Assembly: GCF_027594825.1 (NCBI RefSeq) | Contig: NZ_CP088930.1 | Location: 3,285,019-3,349,018 of the forward strand | Origin: Serratia liquefaciens | GTDB lineage: Bacteria; Pseudomonadota; Gammaproteobacteria; Enterobacterales; Enterobacteriaceae | Direction: 5' to 3' | DNA: 64,000 bases | Part shown: positions 11,028-20,407 of the stretch, one piece after another | How positions within the stretch are numbered: the first letter of the stretch is position 1 | How the letters are laid out: every line of letters starts with the position of its first letter | Translations under genes and position numbers: made by a program | The notes under the pieces: model-generated | The model's input: only the letters and a program-made list of their open reading frames with translations | Database searches by the model: none | What the model was told of the DNA's origin: nothing

Positions 11028-11159
11028 ATGCTGAAGAAAAGTATTATCGCGATTTTCTCTTTGATGATTTTGACCTCGTTGACCGCGTGCAACACCACTC
11101 AGGGTGTGGGCGAAGATATTCAGGCTGGCGGTAAGGCCATCCAGCGTAGCGCGCAATAG
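11028..11159 (+). CDS. ecnB: Entericidin B
   Basis: A 43-residue lipoprotein, the bacteriolytic partner of EcnA in the E. coli model, there induced by sigma-S in stationary phase. The signal [21 protein letters not shown] leads to a lipid-bearing cysteine and then [24 protein letters not shown] lies seven bases before the ATG. It is five residues shorter than E. coli EcnB at the C-terminus. It is separated from ecnA by 121 bases, so it probably has its own promoter. Confidence 0.9.
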   Translation: MLKKSIIAIFSLMILTSLTACNTTQGVGEDIQAGGKAIQRSAQ

Positions 11160-11313
11160 CCCTCTTTGCCGACTCCGGCGGTATTCCACGAACGGCCATC
11201 CAAAGACGGCGCCGTGGGATACCGCTTCCCACGTTGAATATTCACCTGCAGCCACCTTTGTGCTGTTATCCCCCTTAGCTGCAGGTATAATCCCCCGGGC
11301 ATATCACAACGCT

Positions 11314-11358
11314 AAATGGGACGACCCGTTTACGCCTCTGCATTCGGGGACGACCCCA
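11314..11358 (+). promoter_or_regulatory. Guanidine-II (mini-ykkC) riboswitch upstream of gdx
   Basis: Two small hairpins both present the loop ACGA, the ACGR tetraloop that defines this class. Hairpin 1 is 11314-11331 (AAATGGG/CCCGTTT, seven pairs with one G-U); hairpin 2 is 11346-11357 (GGGG/CCCC). The GGAG ribosome site at 11366-11369 and the ATG at 11378 follow directly. The downstream gene is the guanidinium exporter, the usual partner. In the known class, guanidine binding stabilises both hairpins and frees the ribosome site. Confidence 0.92.
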
Positions 11359-11377
11359 CCGTTATGGAGCCTGTTTC

Positions 11378-11695
11378 ATGGCTTGGATTATTCTGCTTAT
11401 TGCCGGTTTACTGGAAGTCGTGTGGGCCGTCGGCCTGAAATATACCCATGGTTTTACTCGGCTTACCCCGAGCATTATTACCGTTGCCGCCATGGTGGTC
11501 AGCATGCTGTTGTTGGCGCATGCGATGAAAACGCTGCCCGCCGGCACGGCTTACGCCGTTTGGACAGGCATTGGTGCGGTAGGCGCGGCCATTATGGGAA
11601 TGGTATTGCTCGGTGAATCAACCAACATCGCGCGCATCCTCAGCCTGTGCCTGATTGTTGTCGGCATACTTGGGTTGAAGTTCAGCAGTCACTGA
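11378..11695 (+). CDS. gdx: Guanidinium exporter Gdx (SugE), SMR family
   Basis: Four-span small multidrug resistance protein that exports guanidinium in exchange for protons across the inner membrane. It is 105 residues, with the proton/substrate glutamate E13 in AGLLEVVWA and the family motif [13 protein letters not shown]. The GGAG ribosome site is next to a guanidine-II riboswitch, which supports guanidinium as the true substrate rather than drugs. Its last seven bases overlap the convergent gene blc. Confidence 0.97.
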   Translation: MAWIILLIAGLLEVVWAVGLKYTHGFTRLTPSIITVAAMVVSMLLLAHAMKTLPAGTAYAVWTGIGAVGAAIMGMVLLGESTNIARILSLCLIVVGILGLKFSSH

Positions 11696-12222
11696 TGTTG
11701 CGTTTGTTTCACCCAGATCAGCTTATCGGTCTCAAAGCCGTTGTTTTTCGCGGTTTGCACTAATCTGTCGCGCGTGGCGGCGTCCAGCGTCGGCGTGCGC
11801 GACAGTATCCACAAATACCCTCGGTTTGGGCCGCAAACCAGCGCGTAGCGATAATCTGCATCCAACTCAATCACGTTATATCCGCCGTAGAAAGGCCCAA
11901 AAAAGGACACCTTGAGTGCGGCTACCTGCGGTGAGCCGGTAAAATAGGCCTTGCCCGTGCTTTCCTGCCATTGTTGTTTTTGCGTATTAAAACCCCGGTT
12001 CACCACTTTGAGGCCGCCGTCTTCGCGTGGGCTGTAGTTGGCGGTGACCTGTTCGAGGCCGCGTTCAAAACGGTGATCAAAACGCGCGATTTCATACCAG
12101 GTACCGAGATAGCGCTGGCTGTCGAAATCATTCACTACTTTGATGTTCTTCGGCGGGGAAACGCTGCAAGCGGCGGAAAGGAAGGCGGGAATGATCGCGC
12201 ATAGCTTTGATCGAAAACGCAT
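11689..12222 (-). CDS. blc: Outer-membrane lipocalin Blc
   Basis: Bacterial lipocalin, a lipoprotein of the outer membrane that binds fatty acids or lysophospholipids. The 177 residues start with a lipoprotein signal ending LSAAC. The lipocalin signature [19 protein letters not shown] and the C-terminal YLWILSRTP motif follow. It is convergent with gdx (seven-base overlap) and directly downstream of frdD. In E. coli ampC lies in this gap; here there is none. Confidence 0.96.
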   Translation of the reverse strand: MRFRSKLCAIIPAFLSAACSVSPPKNIKVVNDFDSQRYLGTWYEIARFDHRFERGLEQVTANYSPREDGGLKVVNRGFNTQKQQWQESTGKAYFTGSPQVAALKVSFFGPFYGGYNVIELDADYRYALVCGPNRGYLWILSRTPTLDAATRDRLVQTAKNNGFETDKLIWVKQTQHQ

Positions 12223-12273
12223 TGGTTACTCCTGTTTAGCGGATGGGGAATAAACAGTGTAGCCGAAAGGTAA

Positions 12274-12298
12274 AGCAGACGGCCAACGGGAGTTGGCC
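12274..12298 (-). terminator. Terminator of the frd operon
   Basis: GGCCAAC/GTTGGCC stem (12281-12298) with a four-base loop, followed on the minus strand by GTCTGCTTTA. In E. coli the equivalent hairpin doubles as the ampC attenuator. Confidence 0.65.
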
Positions 12299-12310
12299 GC
12301 CAGAAGAGTT

Positions 12311-12670
12311 TTACAGCGTTACCACACCGATAACGGTGACGACGCTGAGGATGGCCGCCAGGCCATAGAAGACCCATTTACCGGCCGGCACGTGGATTTT
12401 CAAATCGTGCATCGCATGGTGTATACGATGCAGGCCGCACCACAGCGGCAGGATGATCATCAGCAGCAGGAACAGCCGACCAATCAGGCTTTGGCAGAAA
12501 GCCAGTACGCGGTCATAGCCCAGCGCATCAGCGGGGAACCACCCCAGCGGCAGTAGAATGCCGACCAGCAGCACGATAGCAGGCGCGATGATTGCGCCCC
12601 ACATGCCGCCGGCGCCGAATAATCCCCAGAAAACCGGTTCGTCTGAGCGTTTAGGTGCTTGATTTATCAT
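12311..12670 (-). CDS. frdD: Fumarate reductase membrane subunit D
   Basis: Thirteen-kDa hydrophobic anchor which, with FrdC, holds the FrdAB catalytic dimer on the cytoplasmic side of the inner membrane and binds menaquinol. It is 119 residues, the E. coli length, with three membrane spans. It begins with the characteristic [19 protein letters not shown] segment. GGAGGAAAC precedes the ATG. It is the last gene of frdABCD, 12 bases after frdC. Confidence 0.97.
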   Translation of the reverse strand: MINQAPKRSDEPVFWGLFGAGGMWGAIIAPAIVLLVGILLPLGWFPADALGYDRVLAFCQSLIGRLFLLLMIILPLWCGLHRIHHAMHDLKIHVPAGKWVFYGLAAILSVVTVIGVVTL

Positions 12671-12682
12671 GTTTCCTCCGGA

Positions 12683-13075
12683 TTACAGCAGGGCCACGGC
12701 CAGGATGACCACGCTGGCGACCAGCGTGACCGCCCACAGCGCTTTGACGATAGGCCCAGGCCCCATTTTCTCGCTGTTGACCACGATATTGGCGGCTTTC
12801 GGCGCCAGATCGAACCAGGTTTTGGTGTGCAGCAGCGCCGCCAGCAGCGCGACCACGTTAATCAGCAGCACCAGCGGGTTTTGCAGAAAACCGACGAACC
12901 CGGCCCAGCTGTCCGCGCCGCCTTTCAGCGCAAAAACGCCGTAGATCAGCACGATGCTGAACCATACGGCCGGCACCGAGGTCCCTTCACGCAGCATATA
13001 GAAACGGTAGAAGCCGAGCTTTTGCCACCAGGTCGGCGTCATGGTGCGCACATAGGGCTTACGTTGTGTTGTCAT
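12683..13075 (-). CDS. frdC: Fumarate reductase membrane subunit C
   Basis: Fifteen-kDa membrane anchor of the quinol:fumarate reductase. Its 130 residues have three hydrophobic spans, and the N-terminus [24 protein letters not shown] is conserved in FrdC. The glutamate in [10 protein letters not shown] lies in the quinone-binding region in homologues. It is third in the operon, 15 bases from frdB. Confidence 0.97.
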   Translation of the reverse strand: MTTQRKPYVRTMTPTWWQKLGFYRFYMLREGTSVPAVWFSIVLIYGVFALKGGADSWAGFVGFLQNPLVLLINVVALLAALLHTKTWFDLAPKAANIVVNSEKMGPGPIVKALWAVTLVASVVILAVALL

Positions 13076-13090
13076 TGCGGTTTCTCTCCC

Positions 13091-13825
13091 TTATTGCGGC
13101 TTCAGCATGGCGATCATGAAGTCTTTGGCACTTTCCACTTTACCCTGCTGGATAGCAGCGGCCGGGTCGACGTGCTTCGGACACACTTCAGAGCAGTAGC
13201 CGACAAAGGTACAGCTCCACACACCGTTTTGGCCGTTGAGCTGTGCCATGCGCTGTTTCTGGCCGTGGTCGCGATTGTCCAGGTTGTAACGGTGCGCCAG
13301 GGTGATTGCCGCCGGGCCGATGAACTCTGGGTTCAAACCGAACTGCGGACATGCGGCGTAGCACAGACCACAGTTGATACAGCCGGAGAACTGGTGATAT
13401 TTGGCCATTTGCGCCGGTGTTTGCACGTTGGGGCCGTCTTCCGGTTTGCGGTTATTGCCGATGATGTAAGGCTTAATCGCTTCCAGGCTTTCGATAAAGT
13501 GGGTCATGTCGACCACCAGATCGCGCTCAATCGGGAAATTGCCCAGCGCCTCTACCTTCATGCCGTTGGTGTATTCGCGCAGGAAGGTCTTGCAGGCCAG
13601 CTTCGGTACCCGGTTGACCATCATGCCGCACGAACCGCAGATGGCCATGCGGCATGACCAGCGGTAGGATAGGTCGGGAGCCAGGTTATCCTTGATGTAA
13701 CCCAGTGCGTCGAGCAGCGAAGTTTGCTCATCGTAAGGCACCGCGAAGGTCTCGAAATGCGGCTCGGCGTCACATTCAGGGTTATAGCGCATGACCTCGA
13801 TTTTCAGGGTGTTCATCTCAGCCAT
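13091..13825 (-). CDS. frdB: Fumarate reductase iron-sulfur subunit B
   Basis: Carries electrons from menaquinol to the FrdA flavin through three clusters. From the ATG at 13825 it is 244 residues, the E. coli length; longer in-frame starts fall inside frdA and are not supported. The 2Fe-2S ligands are in [10 protein letters not shown], and the other two clusters in [12 protein letters not shown] and [12 protein letters not shown]. The start overlaps the end of frdA by eight bases, suggesting translational coupling. Confidence 0.98.
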   Translation of the reverse strand: MAEMNTLKIEVMRYNPECDAEPHFETFAVPYDEQTSLLDALGYIKDNLAPDLSYRWSCRMAICGSCGMMVNRVPKLACKTFLREYTNGMKVEALGNFPIERDLVVDMTHFIESLEAIKPYIIGNNRKPEDGPNVQTPAQMAKYHQFSGCINCGLCYAACPQFGLNPEFIGPAAITLAHRYNLDNRDHGQKQRMAQLNGQNGVWSCTFVGYCSEVCPKHVDPAAAIQQGKVESAKDFMIAMLKPQ

Positions 13826-15614
13826 TTGCCTGCTCCTTATCCTTTTTGTCCTGCGCTTCGGCTTCAGCGCCGTACACACGTTTGGCCGGTGGCAGTTTGG
13901 TGATCTTCACGTCGCTGTATTCCAGGCGTGGTGCGCCGTTCGGGTTATGGAATGCCAGCGTATGCTTCAGGAAATTCACGTCGTCACGTTCGGTACAGCC
14001 TTCATCCAGACGCTGGTGGGCGCCGCGGGATTCTTTGCGGTTGAAGGCGGAGTGCGCCATGCACTCGGCGACGTCCAGGCCGTAGCCCAGCTCGATGGTA
14101 TACAGCAGGTCGGTATTGAACACGCTGGAGTTATCGGTGATTTTGACGCGCTTGAAGCGTTCTTTCAGCTCAGCCAGTTTATCGATGGTTTTTTGCATCA
14201 GTTCTGGCGTACGGTAGATACCGCAGCCTTCTTCCATCGACAGCCCCATCTCATCGCGGATCTTCGACCAGTTTTCGCTGCCTTCCTGCTTCATCAAATT
14301 GCTCAGTCGGGTTTCGACGTCGCGCCCTTGCGCGTCCAGGGCACTGCCATTGGCCGGGCCAGATTCCAGCGAGCGACGAGCGGCATGCTCACCGGCCACC
14401 CGGCCGAACACTACCAGCTCCGCCAGCGAGTTGGATCCCAGGCGGTTGGCACCGTGCAGACCGACGGAGGAACATTCGCCGACGGCAAACAGCCCCTTGA
14501 TGCGGGTTTCGCAGTTTTGATCGGTTTCAATGCCGCCCATGGTGTAATGCGCCGTTGGGCGTACCGGGATGGGGTCTTTTACCGGGTCGACGCCAACGTA
14601 GGCCTTGGCCAGTTCACAGATAAACGGCAGGCGTTCGAGCAGCTTCTTTTCCCCCAGATGGCGCAGGTCGAGATAGACCACGTCGCCGCGCGGGGTGGCG
14701 ATGGTGCGACCGGCACGCCATTCGTGCCAGAAGGCCTGCGAAACTTTGTCGCGCGGGCCCAGCTCCATGTATTTGTTCTTCGGCTCGCCCAGCGGGGTTT
14801 CCGGGCCCATGCCGTAGTCCTGCAAGTAACGGTAGCCGTCTTTGTTCACCAGAATACCGCCTTCACCGCGGCAGCCTTCTGTCATCAGGATGCCGGAGCC
14901 CGGCAGGCCGGTAGGGTGATATTGGACGAACTCCATATCGCGCAGTGGGATGCCGTGATGGAAGGCCATGCCCATGCCATCACCGGTGACGATGCCGCCA
15001 TTGGTGTTGTAGCGATACACGCGTCCGGCACCGCCGGTGGCCATGATCACCGCATTGGCGCGGATCTGCACGCGGGTGCCTTCCATCATGTTCATCGCCA
15101 CCAGACCACGGACCTGACCGTCATCCACCAGAATATCCAGCACAAAGTGCTCGTCGAAACGTTGGATTTGCGGGTATTTGAGCGAGGTCTGGAACAGGGT
15201 ATGCAGCATGTGGAAGCCGGTCTTGTCGGCGGCGAACCAGGTTCGTTCAATCTTCATGCCGCCGAAGCGACGCACGTTGACCGAACCGTCCGGTTTACGG
15301 CTCCACGGGCAGCCCCATTGTTCCAGCTGGGTCATTTCCCGCGGACAGTTGTGGACGAAATGGTCGACCACGTCTTGCTCACACAACCAGTCGCCACCGG
15401 CAACGGTATCGTTGAAATGGTAGTCGAAGGAGTCGTGATCCTGAGTGACTGCGGCGGATCCCCCTTCGGCGGCTACCGTATGGCTGCGCATCGGGTAGAC
15501 TTTTGAGATAAGCGCGATTTTCAGTTGGGGATTGGCTTCCGCTGCGGCTATTGCTGCACGTAAACCAGCACCCCCGGCCCCAATAATGGCAAGATCGGCG
15601 TTAAAGGTTTGCAC
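13818..15614 (-). CDS. frdA: Fumarate reductase flavoprotein subunit A
   Basis: Catalytic subunit reducing fumarate to succinate in anaerobic respiration. The 598 residues begin with the FAD Rossmann motif [12 protein letters not shown]. The covalent-FAD histidine is H45 in [11 protein letters not shown], and the substrate-loop segment is [10 protein letters not shown]. The start is GTG at 15614 with GGAGG upstream, as in E. coli. It is first in frdABCD. An FNR-like site and a matching -10 lie about 150-190 bases upstream. Confidence 0.98.
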   Translation of the reverse strand: MQTFNADLAIIGAGGAGLRAAIAAAEANPQLKIALISKVYPMRSHTVAAEGGSAAVTQDHDSFDYHFNDTVAGGDWLCEQDVVDHFVHNCPREMTQLEQWGCPWSRKPDGSVNVRRFGGMKIERTWFAADKTGFHMLHTLFQTSLKYPQIQRFDEHFVLDILVDDGQVRGLVAMNMMEGTRVQIRANAVIMATGGAGRVYRYNTNGGIVTGDGMGMAFHHGIPLRDMEFVQYHPTGLPGSGILMTEGCRGEGGILVNKDGYRYLQDYGMGPETPLGEPKNKYMELGPRDKVSQAFWHEWRAGRTIATPRGDVVYLDLRHLGEKKLLERLPFICELAKAYVGVDPVKDPIPVRPTAHYTMGGIETDQNCETRIKGLFAVGECSSVGLHGANRLGSNSLAELVVFGRVAGEHAARRSLESGPANGSALDAQGRDVETRLSNLMKQEGSENWSKIRDEMGLSMEEGCGIYRTPELMQKTIDKLAELKERFKRVKITDNSSVFNTDLLYTIELGYGLDVAECMAHSAFNRKESRGAHQRLDEGCTERDDVNFLKHTLAFHNPNGAPRLEYSDVKITKLPPAKRVYGAEAEAQDKKDKEQANG

Positions 15615-15999
15615 TGCATTCCTCCAATATTCTTGTTAAGAACGGCAAATTAAATATCTATGCTTAATATTTATAAATATTCTTCGGGTGCTAACTAACT
15701 GAGTTCATTGTCGTTGCATAAAGCCTAAGGATAGATATCTCCCACCAATAATGTGGAATTAACTATACCTAAAGTTAAGTAGAAGAAATTTGATGTGATC
15801 GATTGTTTTGCCTTTTAACCGGCGGGCGGAAGGATAATTGCCTGTGGTCTGGATTTAACGTTTATTCAACTTTTATTAACCTTTTTGCCAACTATTTATC
15901 AGGTAATGTCGAGGTTAAAGCGGCCGGGCTGTTAAGAATTTGTTTGCATGCCAGGATACGAGTAGACTGCATCCCCTGTTTGATTTCGGAGTAATTACC
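15615..15999. other. 385-bp divergent intergenic region, frdA/epmA
   Basis: AT-rich, with no credible gene. It holds the frdA leader and promoter (FNR-like site 15790-15805, -10 at 15762-15767 on the minus strand) and the epmA ribosome site. A 63-codon frame on the plus strand here has no ribosome site and no recognisable content. Confidence 0.6.
15762..15805 (-). promoter_or_regulatory. frdA promoter with FNR-like site
   Basis: On the minus strand ATCGATCACATCAA (15790-15803) closely resembles the FNR site of E. coli frdA and has a perfect ATCAA half. A TATAGT -10 lies at 15762-15767, which places the FNR site near -42, the usual activating position. The start point and leader length are inferred. 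Confidence 0.65.
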
Positions 16000-16977
16000 A
16001 TGAGCGAAACGGCAAGCTGGCAGCCAAGTGCACCCATCGCCAATTTGTTGAAACGCGCAGCGATCCTGACTGAGATCCGGCGTTTCTTCGCCGATCGTGG
16101 CGTGCTGGAAGTTGAGACGCCAACCATGAGCCAGGCGACGGTCACCGATATTCACCTGTTCCCGTTCCAGACGCGTTTTGTCGGGCCCGGTGCGGCGGAT
16201 GGCATGACGCTGTACATGATGACCAGCCCGGAATACCACATGAAACGTCTGCTGGCGGCGGGCAGCGGGCCGATCTATCAGATGGGGCGCAGTTTCCGCA
16301 ACGAAGAGGCCGGCCGTCATCACAACCCTGAATTCACCATGCTGGAGTGGTACCGTCCGCACTACGACATGTACCGGTTGATGAACGAAGTGGATGATCT
16401 GCTGCAGCAAGTGCTGGACTGCGAGAGCGCGGAGACCCTGTCTTATCAGCAGGCTTTCCTGCGCCATCTGGATATCGATCCGCTGTCAGCGGAGAAGGTA
16501 CAACTGCGTGAAGCGGCGGCCAAACTCGATCTGAGCAACATTGCCGATACCGAAGAGGATCGCGATACGCTGTTGCAACTGTTGTTTACCGTTGGCGTGG
16601 AGCCGTACATCGGCCGTGATAAGCCGGCGTTCGTTTATCACTTCCCAGCCAGCCAGGCGTCGCTGGCGGAGATCAGCACTGAAGATCACCGCGTGGCGGA
16701 GCGTTTCGAAGTCTATTTCAAAGGTATTGAACTGGCGAATGGCTTCCGTGAACTGACCGACAGCCGCGAGCAGCGTCAGCGTTTCGATCAGGATAACCGC
16801 AAGCGAGCGGAACGCGGTTTGCCGCAGCACCCGATTGATAACAACCTGCTGGATGCGCTGCAGCACGGTATGCCGGAGTGTTCCGGTGTGGCGCTGGGCG
16901 TTGATCGGCTGGTGATGCTGGCGTTGGGCGCCGAGAGCCTGAGTGAAGTATTGGCCTTCCCGGTCGGGCGCGCGTAA
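16000..16977 (+). CDS. epmA: EF-P lysine 34 ligase EpmA (GenX/PoxA)
   Basis: Paralogue of the class II lysyl-tRNA synthetase core that attaches (R)-beta-lysine to K34 of EF-P instead of charging tRNA. The ATG at 16000 has CGGAG upstream and gives 325 residues, as in E. coli; a longer in-frame start at 15940 is not supported. It lacks the N-terminal anticodon-binding domain. Class II motif 2 is [19 protein letters not shown] and motif 3 includes [15 protein letters not shown]. Its partners epmB and efp are 6-7 kb to the left. Confidence 0.97.
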   Translation: MSETASWQPSAPIANLLKRAAILTEIRRFFADRGVLEVETPTMSQATVTDIHLFPFQTRFVGPGAADGMTLYMMTSPEYHMKRLLAAGSGPIYQMGRSFRNEEAGRHHNPEFTMLEWYRPHYDMYRLMNEVDDLLQQVLDCESAETLSYQQAFLRHLDIDPLSAEKVQLREAAAKLDLSNIADTEEDRDTLLQLLFTVGVEPYIGRDKPAFVYHFPASQASLAEISTEDHRVAERFEVYFKGIELANGFRELTDSREQRQRFDQDNRKRAERGLPQHPIDNNLLDALQHGMPECSGVALGVDRLVMLALGAESLSEVLAFPVGRA

Positions 16978-17001
16978 CAGCTAATTTAGTGCCACTGTGA
17001 T

Positions 17002-17035
17002 AAAAAAAGGGTTCGGCCATAGCCGAACCCTTTTT
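17002..17035. terminator. Bidirectional terminator between epmA and mscM
   Basis: AGGGTTCGGC/GCCGAACCCT stem with A residues before and T residues after, serving two convergent genes. Confidence 0.92.
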
Positions 17036-17046
17036 GCATGCTGCGG

Positions 17047-20000
17047 TTACAAACTGCCCGATTCGCGTTTGGTGTTGGGCGTCGGTGTGGAGGCCGGCGT
17101 ACGACCGTTGCTGGTCAGGCGGGACAGCGTCTCGCTGCGTACCTGGAATGGTGGGTACGGCAGCGTAATGCCGTGCTCGCGGTAGCCGGACAGGATCAAC
17201 TGATGGATCTCGTGACGCAACGGCATGCGGTGGCCCATCTCGGCGGCGTAAATACGCAGTTCAAAGATCTGGATACCCTGCTGCAGATCGACCAGATAAA
17301 CCTCCGGTGCCGGATTATCCAGCACCAGCGAACAGCGTTCGGCGGCGTTGGTCAGGATCTTGGTCACTTCTTCGCTGTTGGCTTCTGCCGGTGCCGGTAC
17401 GGTCAGTACCACACGAGTCAGGTTGTCCGACAGCGACCAGTTAATGAACTGCTCGGTGATAAACGCCTTGTTAGGCACGATGATCTCTTTGCGATCCCAA
17501 TCCGAAATGGTGGTGGCGCGGGTATTGATCTTGGTGACGGTACCGGTCAGGTTGCGGATCGTCACGGTATCGCCAATGCGGATCGGCTTTTCAAACAGGA
17601 TGATCAGGCCGGAGATAAAGTTGGAGAATATCTCCTGCATACCAAAGCCTAACCCCACGCTGAGCGCGGTCACTACCCACTGCAATTTCGACCATTCGAT
17701 ACCGATCCAGGAAAAGCTGAGGATGGCGCCGAACAGCAACAGCAGATACTTGGTAATGGTGGTGATGGCGTAGCCGGTGCCCGGCGACAGATCCAGGTGC
17801 TGCAGTACCGCCAGCTCCAGCAGGGCCGGCAGGTTACGCACCAGCTGCATGGTAACGATCAGCACCAGGATGGCGATCAATACCGCACCCAAGGTGATCG
17901 GATGCGCGGTCTCTACGCCGTTGACCGTCGACGTCACGTCCCAGAGGGAGATGTTTTCCAGGAAGGCGAAGGCCGAGTGGATTTCTGACCACAGCACGAT
18001 CACCGACACCAGCGCGATCATCGTCAGGATCGAACGAACCAGCCGGAGCGACTGGGCGCTGATGGTATCCAGATCGATCTCTGAATCATCCATGTCCATC
18101 GATCCTTCGGTACTGTTGGGCGTATGCGGCGTTTCTTCTTCACCGCGTGCGCGCTGAGCCAGAATATCGGCCCGGCGTTGCTTGGCGCGGTCAAAGGCGA
18201 TACGTCGCCGTTGGATCAGCATCCAGCGGCGAATAATGTGGTAAATCACCAGCAGGAAGAACCAGATGGCCACCGAAGTTTCCAACCGCGCCAACAGTGC
18301 CTGAGAGGTGGTCAGATAGCCGACGGCGGAGGCCAGCGCCGCCAGTAGCGGCGCGGACAGCAACAGCCCCCACAGCGCAGTGTTGACCATGTTGTCGCCG
18401 GAGCCTTTTTTATCCAGGTACAGCGGGATGCCGGCGCGTTTCAGGCTATTGGTGACGATGGCCAAAGCCAGACACAGCAGGATAAAGCACAGCCGCCCCA
18501 GGGTATTGGCAAACTCGCGTTCTTTTAGGCTGTCGAAGGTGATCAACGCCATGATCAGCGGCACTATCAGCCAGATCGACATTTTGTAATAGCGCATGGC
18601 GCGTGAAACCTGCTTCACCGGCCAGCGGAAATGCACGATAAACAACCCCTGCGGATGGGCGAAGGCGGCGCAAATCATACATACCCACAGGATCGGCAGC
18701 GTGGCGGTGACGCCCTTGCCGATCGCTTCGGCTACCGGGTAGTTCCAGGCGCTTTGCAGGCCAAAGCCGAGCGCCGCCCAGAGCACCGGCAGTGGCAGTG
18801 CCACCAGAATCGACCAGAATACGGTGCGCAGGGTCAGGAAGAATTCGTCCTGGGTCACTTTGCCGACCCGGCTGCTGGCGCGCGTCAGGAAGGCGTGGTA
18901 GTGCTTGCGAGAGCTGATGCTGAAAATCACCAGCAGCAGGGCACCGAAGATGGGGATCAGCGTTTCGCGGCTGGTCACCATCATCATAAAGGCGCCGCCG
19001 AGCTGTGACAGCGTATCCAGCGACAGCAGACGCGTCAGGTCGTGCGCGACGTTAATCGGATAGGACAGGGTGATAGGATTGACGTCAGGCACCCAGAACA
19101 GATAGCGGTGGGTGGCATCCTTGATTTCGTTTAACGCCTCGATCAACTGGGTGTTGGCCACTTTCAGCTTGGTCAGCTCGAGGATCTGAGTATCGCACCC
19201 GGACAGCAGTGAGTTCAGCAGTTCCCTCTGAGTGCGCAACTGGGCGTCGACGATACGCCTTTCCGCACTGGTCAGTTCGCTGCCGTCGTCACGTTTGAAT
19301 TCGCGCTGAGACAGTTTTTCCAGTTGGCTTTCAAACTGCAGGCGCTGTACGCGCAATTGGGCCATATCGCCATCAAGCTGTTGCGGCTTGGGCATTTCCG
19401 GCAGCGTGGCGACCTGGGCACGCAGGGTTTCTCCCAACGCCGATGACGAACCAAGCCACTGGGCCTGTTCAATAATGGTGCTCAGTGCCTGACGCACCTG
19501 CAGCGTTTGCGCGGCGGCCTGACGCTGCTGGGATGAGATCAGATCCATGCGCTGAGCCTGATTGTTCAGCGCTGCGGACAGCTCACGGTTGATTTGCAGC
19601 TGTTGGCTGATGCTTTTCGGCAGATCGCCGTTCTGCTCGGCCAACTGCTCGGTCTTTTCCAGCGCCAGTTCGGCTTCGCGCTGCCGCTGGGCATTGAGGT
19701 TATTGCGCAGCGCCTGCAGTTGGACGTCAATCTTCTCGTGGCGCTTTTTGTAGACTTCGGCGCGCATTCGCGCCAGTTCCTGACGGTTGTTGGCCGACAG
19801 TTGCGCCAGCTCGAGTTCATCGACCTTGGCCTTGCGCGCAGCGGCTTCCGCCTGCAATAACGCCAGTGCAGCCTGAGCATGCGGAGTGGTCGGGTTGGCG
19901 GGCTGGGCTTGCAGGCGACGCTGAACTTCGGTCAAGGCACGGCGTGCGTCGGTCTGCTGCTGCGGTAATTGGCCGAGGGAATCGCTGATTTCCCGCGTAC

Positions 20001-20394
20001 GTTCCTGCTCTTGTTGCAGCAAACGCGCCTGTTCCAGCAGCAGGCTGCTGGTTTGCAGGATTTGCTGTTCCAAATCGCTGGCCGGGAGGTTATCGCCGTT
20101 CGGCAGGATTTTGCTGTCTTCCAGCGCTAACTGACGACGCAGTTCCTGCGTCATCTTCGGGAAATCGTCGATCACGCGCTGATATTGCTCAACGCGCGTT
20201 AGCGACTCTTTACGCTCCGACAGCCAGTTGAGGGCGCTTTGCAACGCCTCAGTGGTTTCCGCCTGATTAGGCGCGCTCTTGTTGCTCTCGGCCTGCTTCA
20301 GCTCCTGTTTGAGCTGGGTTTCGGTGGGCACCGTGGCGGCCAGCACCGGCTGAGCCAGTAAGCAACCGAGCAATAACGTGATAATCAGGCGCAC
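17047..20394 (-). CDS. mscM: Miniconductance mechanosensitive channel MscM (YjeP)
   Basis: Large MscS-family channel of the inner membrane that opens under osmotic downshock. The GTG at 20394 has AAGGA upstream and gives 1115 residues starting VRLIITLLLG, as in E. coli; a TTG at 20427 would overlap psd and lacks a site. A signal peptide is followed by a long periplasmic coiled-coil-rich region (about 25-460), rich in Q, L and E. A set of membrane spans comes next, and then the MscS pore and beta domain with LGFGMQEIFSNFISG and FEKPIRIGDTV. It is last in rsgA-psd-mscM. Confidence 0.95.
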   Translation of the reverse strand: MRLIITLLLGCLLAQPVLAATVPTETQLKQELKQAESNKSAPNQAETTEALQSALNWLSERKESLTRVEQYQRVIDDFPKMTQELRRQLALEDSKILPNGDNLPASDLEQQILQTSSLLLEQARLLQQEQERTREISDSLGQLPQQQTDARRALTEVQRRLQAQPANPTTPHAQAALALLQAEAAARKAKVDELELAQLSANNRQELARMRAEVYKKRHEKIDVQLQALRNNLNAQRQREAELALEKTEQLAEQNGDLPKSISQQLQINRELSAALNNQAQRMDLISSQQRQAAAQTLQVRQALSTIIEQAQWLGSSSALGETLRAQVATLPEMPKPQQLDGDMAQLRVQRLQFESQLEKLSQREFKRDDGSELTSAERRIVDAQLRTQRELLNSLLSGCDTQILELTKLKVANTQLIEALNEIKDATHRYLFWVPDVNPITLSYPINVAHDLTRLLSLDTLSQLGGAFMMMVTSRETLIPIFGALLLVIFSISSRKHYHAFLTRASSRVGKVTQDEFFLTLRTVFWSILVALPLPVLWAALGFGLQSAWNYPVAEAIGKGVTATLPILWVCMICAAFAHPQGLFIVHFRWPVKQVSRAMRYYKMSIWLIVPLIMALITFDSLKEREFANTLGRLCFILLCLALAIVTNSLKRAGIPLYLDKKGSGDNMVNTALWGLLLSAPLLAALASAVGYLTTSQALLARLETSVAIWFFLLVIYHIIRRWMLIQRRRIAFDRAKQRRADILAQRARGEEETPHTPNSTEGSMDMDDSEIDLDTISAQSLRLVRSILTMIALVSVIVLWSEIHSAFAFLENISLWDVTSTVNGVETAHPITLGAVLIAILVLIVTMQLVRNLPALLELAVLQHLDLSPGTGYAITTITKYLLLLFGAILSFSWIGIEWSKLQWVVTALSVGLGFGMQEIFSNFISGLIILFEKPIRIGDTVTIRNLTGTVTKINTRATTISDWDRKEIIVPNKAFITEQFINWSLSDNLTRVVLTVPAPAEANSEEVTKILTNAAERCSLVLDNPAPEVYLVDLQQGIQIFELRIYAAEMGHRMPLRHEIHQLILSGYREHGITLPYPPFQVRSETLSRLTSNGRTPASTPTPNTKRESGSL

Positions 20395-20407
20395 AGCGTC
20401 AATTCCT

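Noticed and set aside
13791..15506. 571-codon open frame opposite frdA
   Set aside because: Shadow of a well-supported gene; low-complexity His/Gln/Ala-rich translation with no family match.
15803..15994. 63-codon frame upstream of epmA
   Set aside because: AT-rich leader region without a ribosome site.
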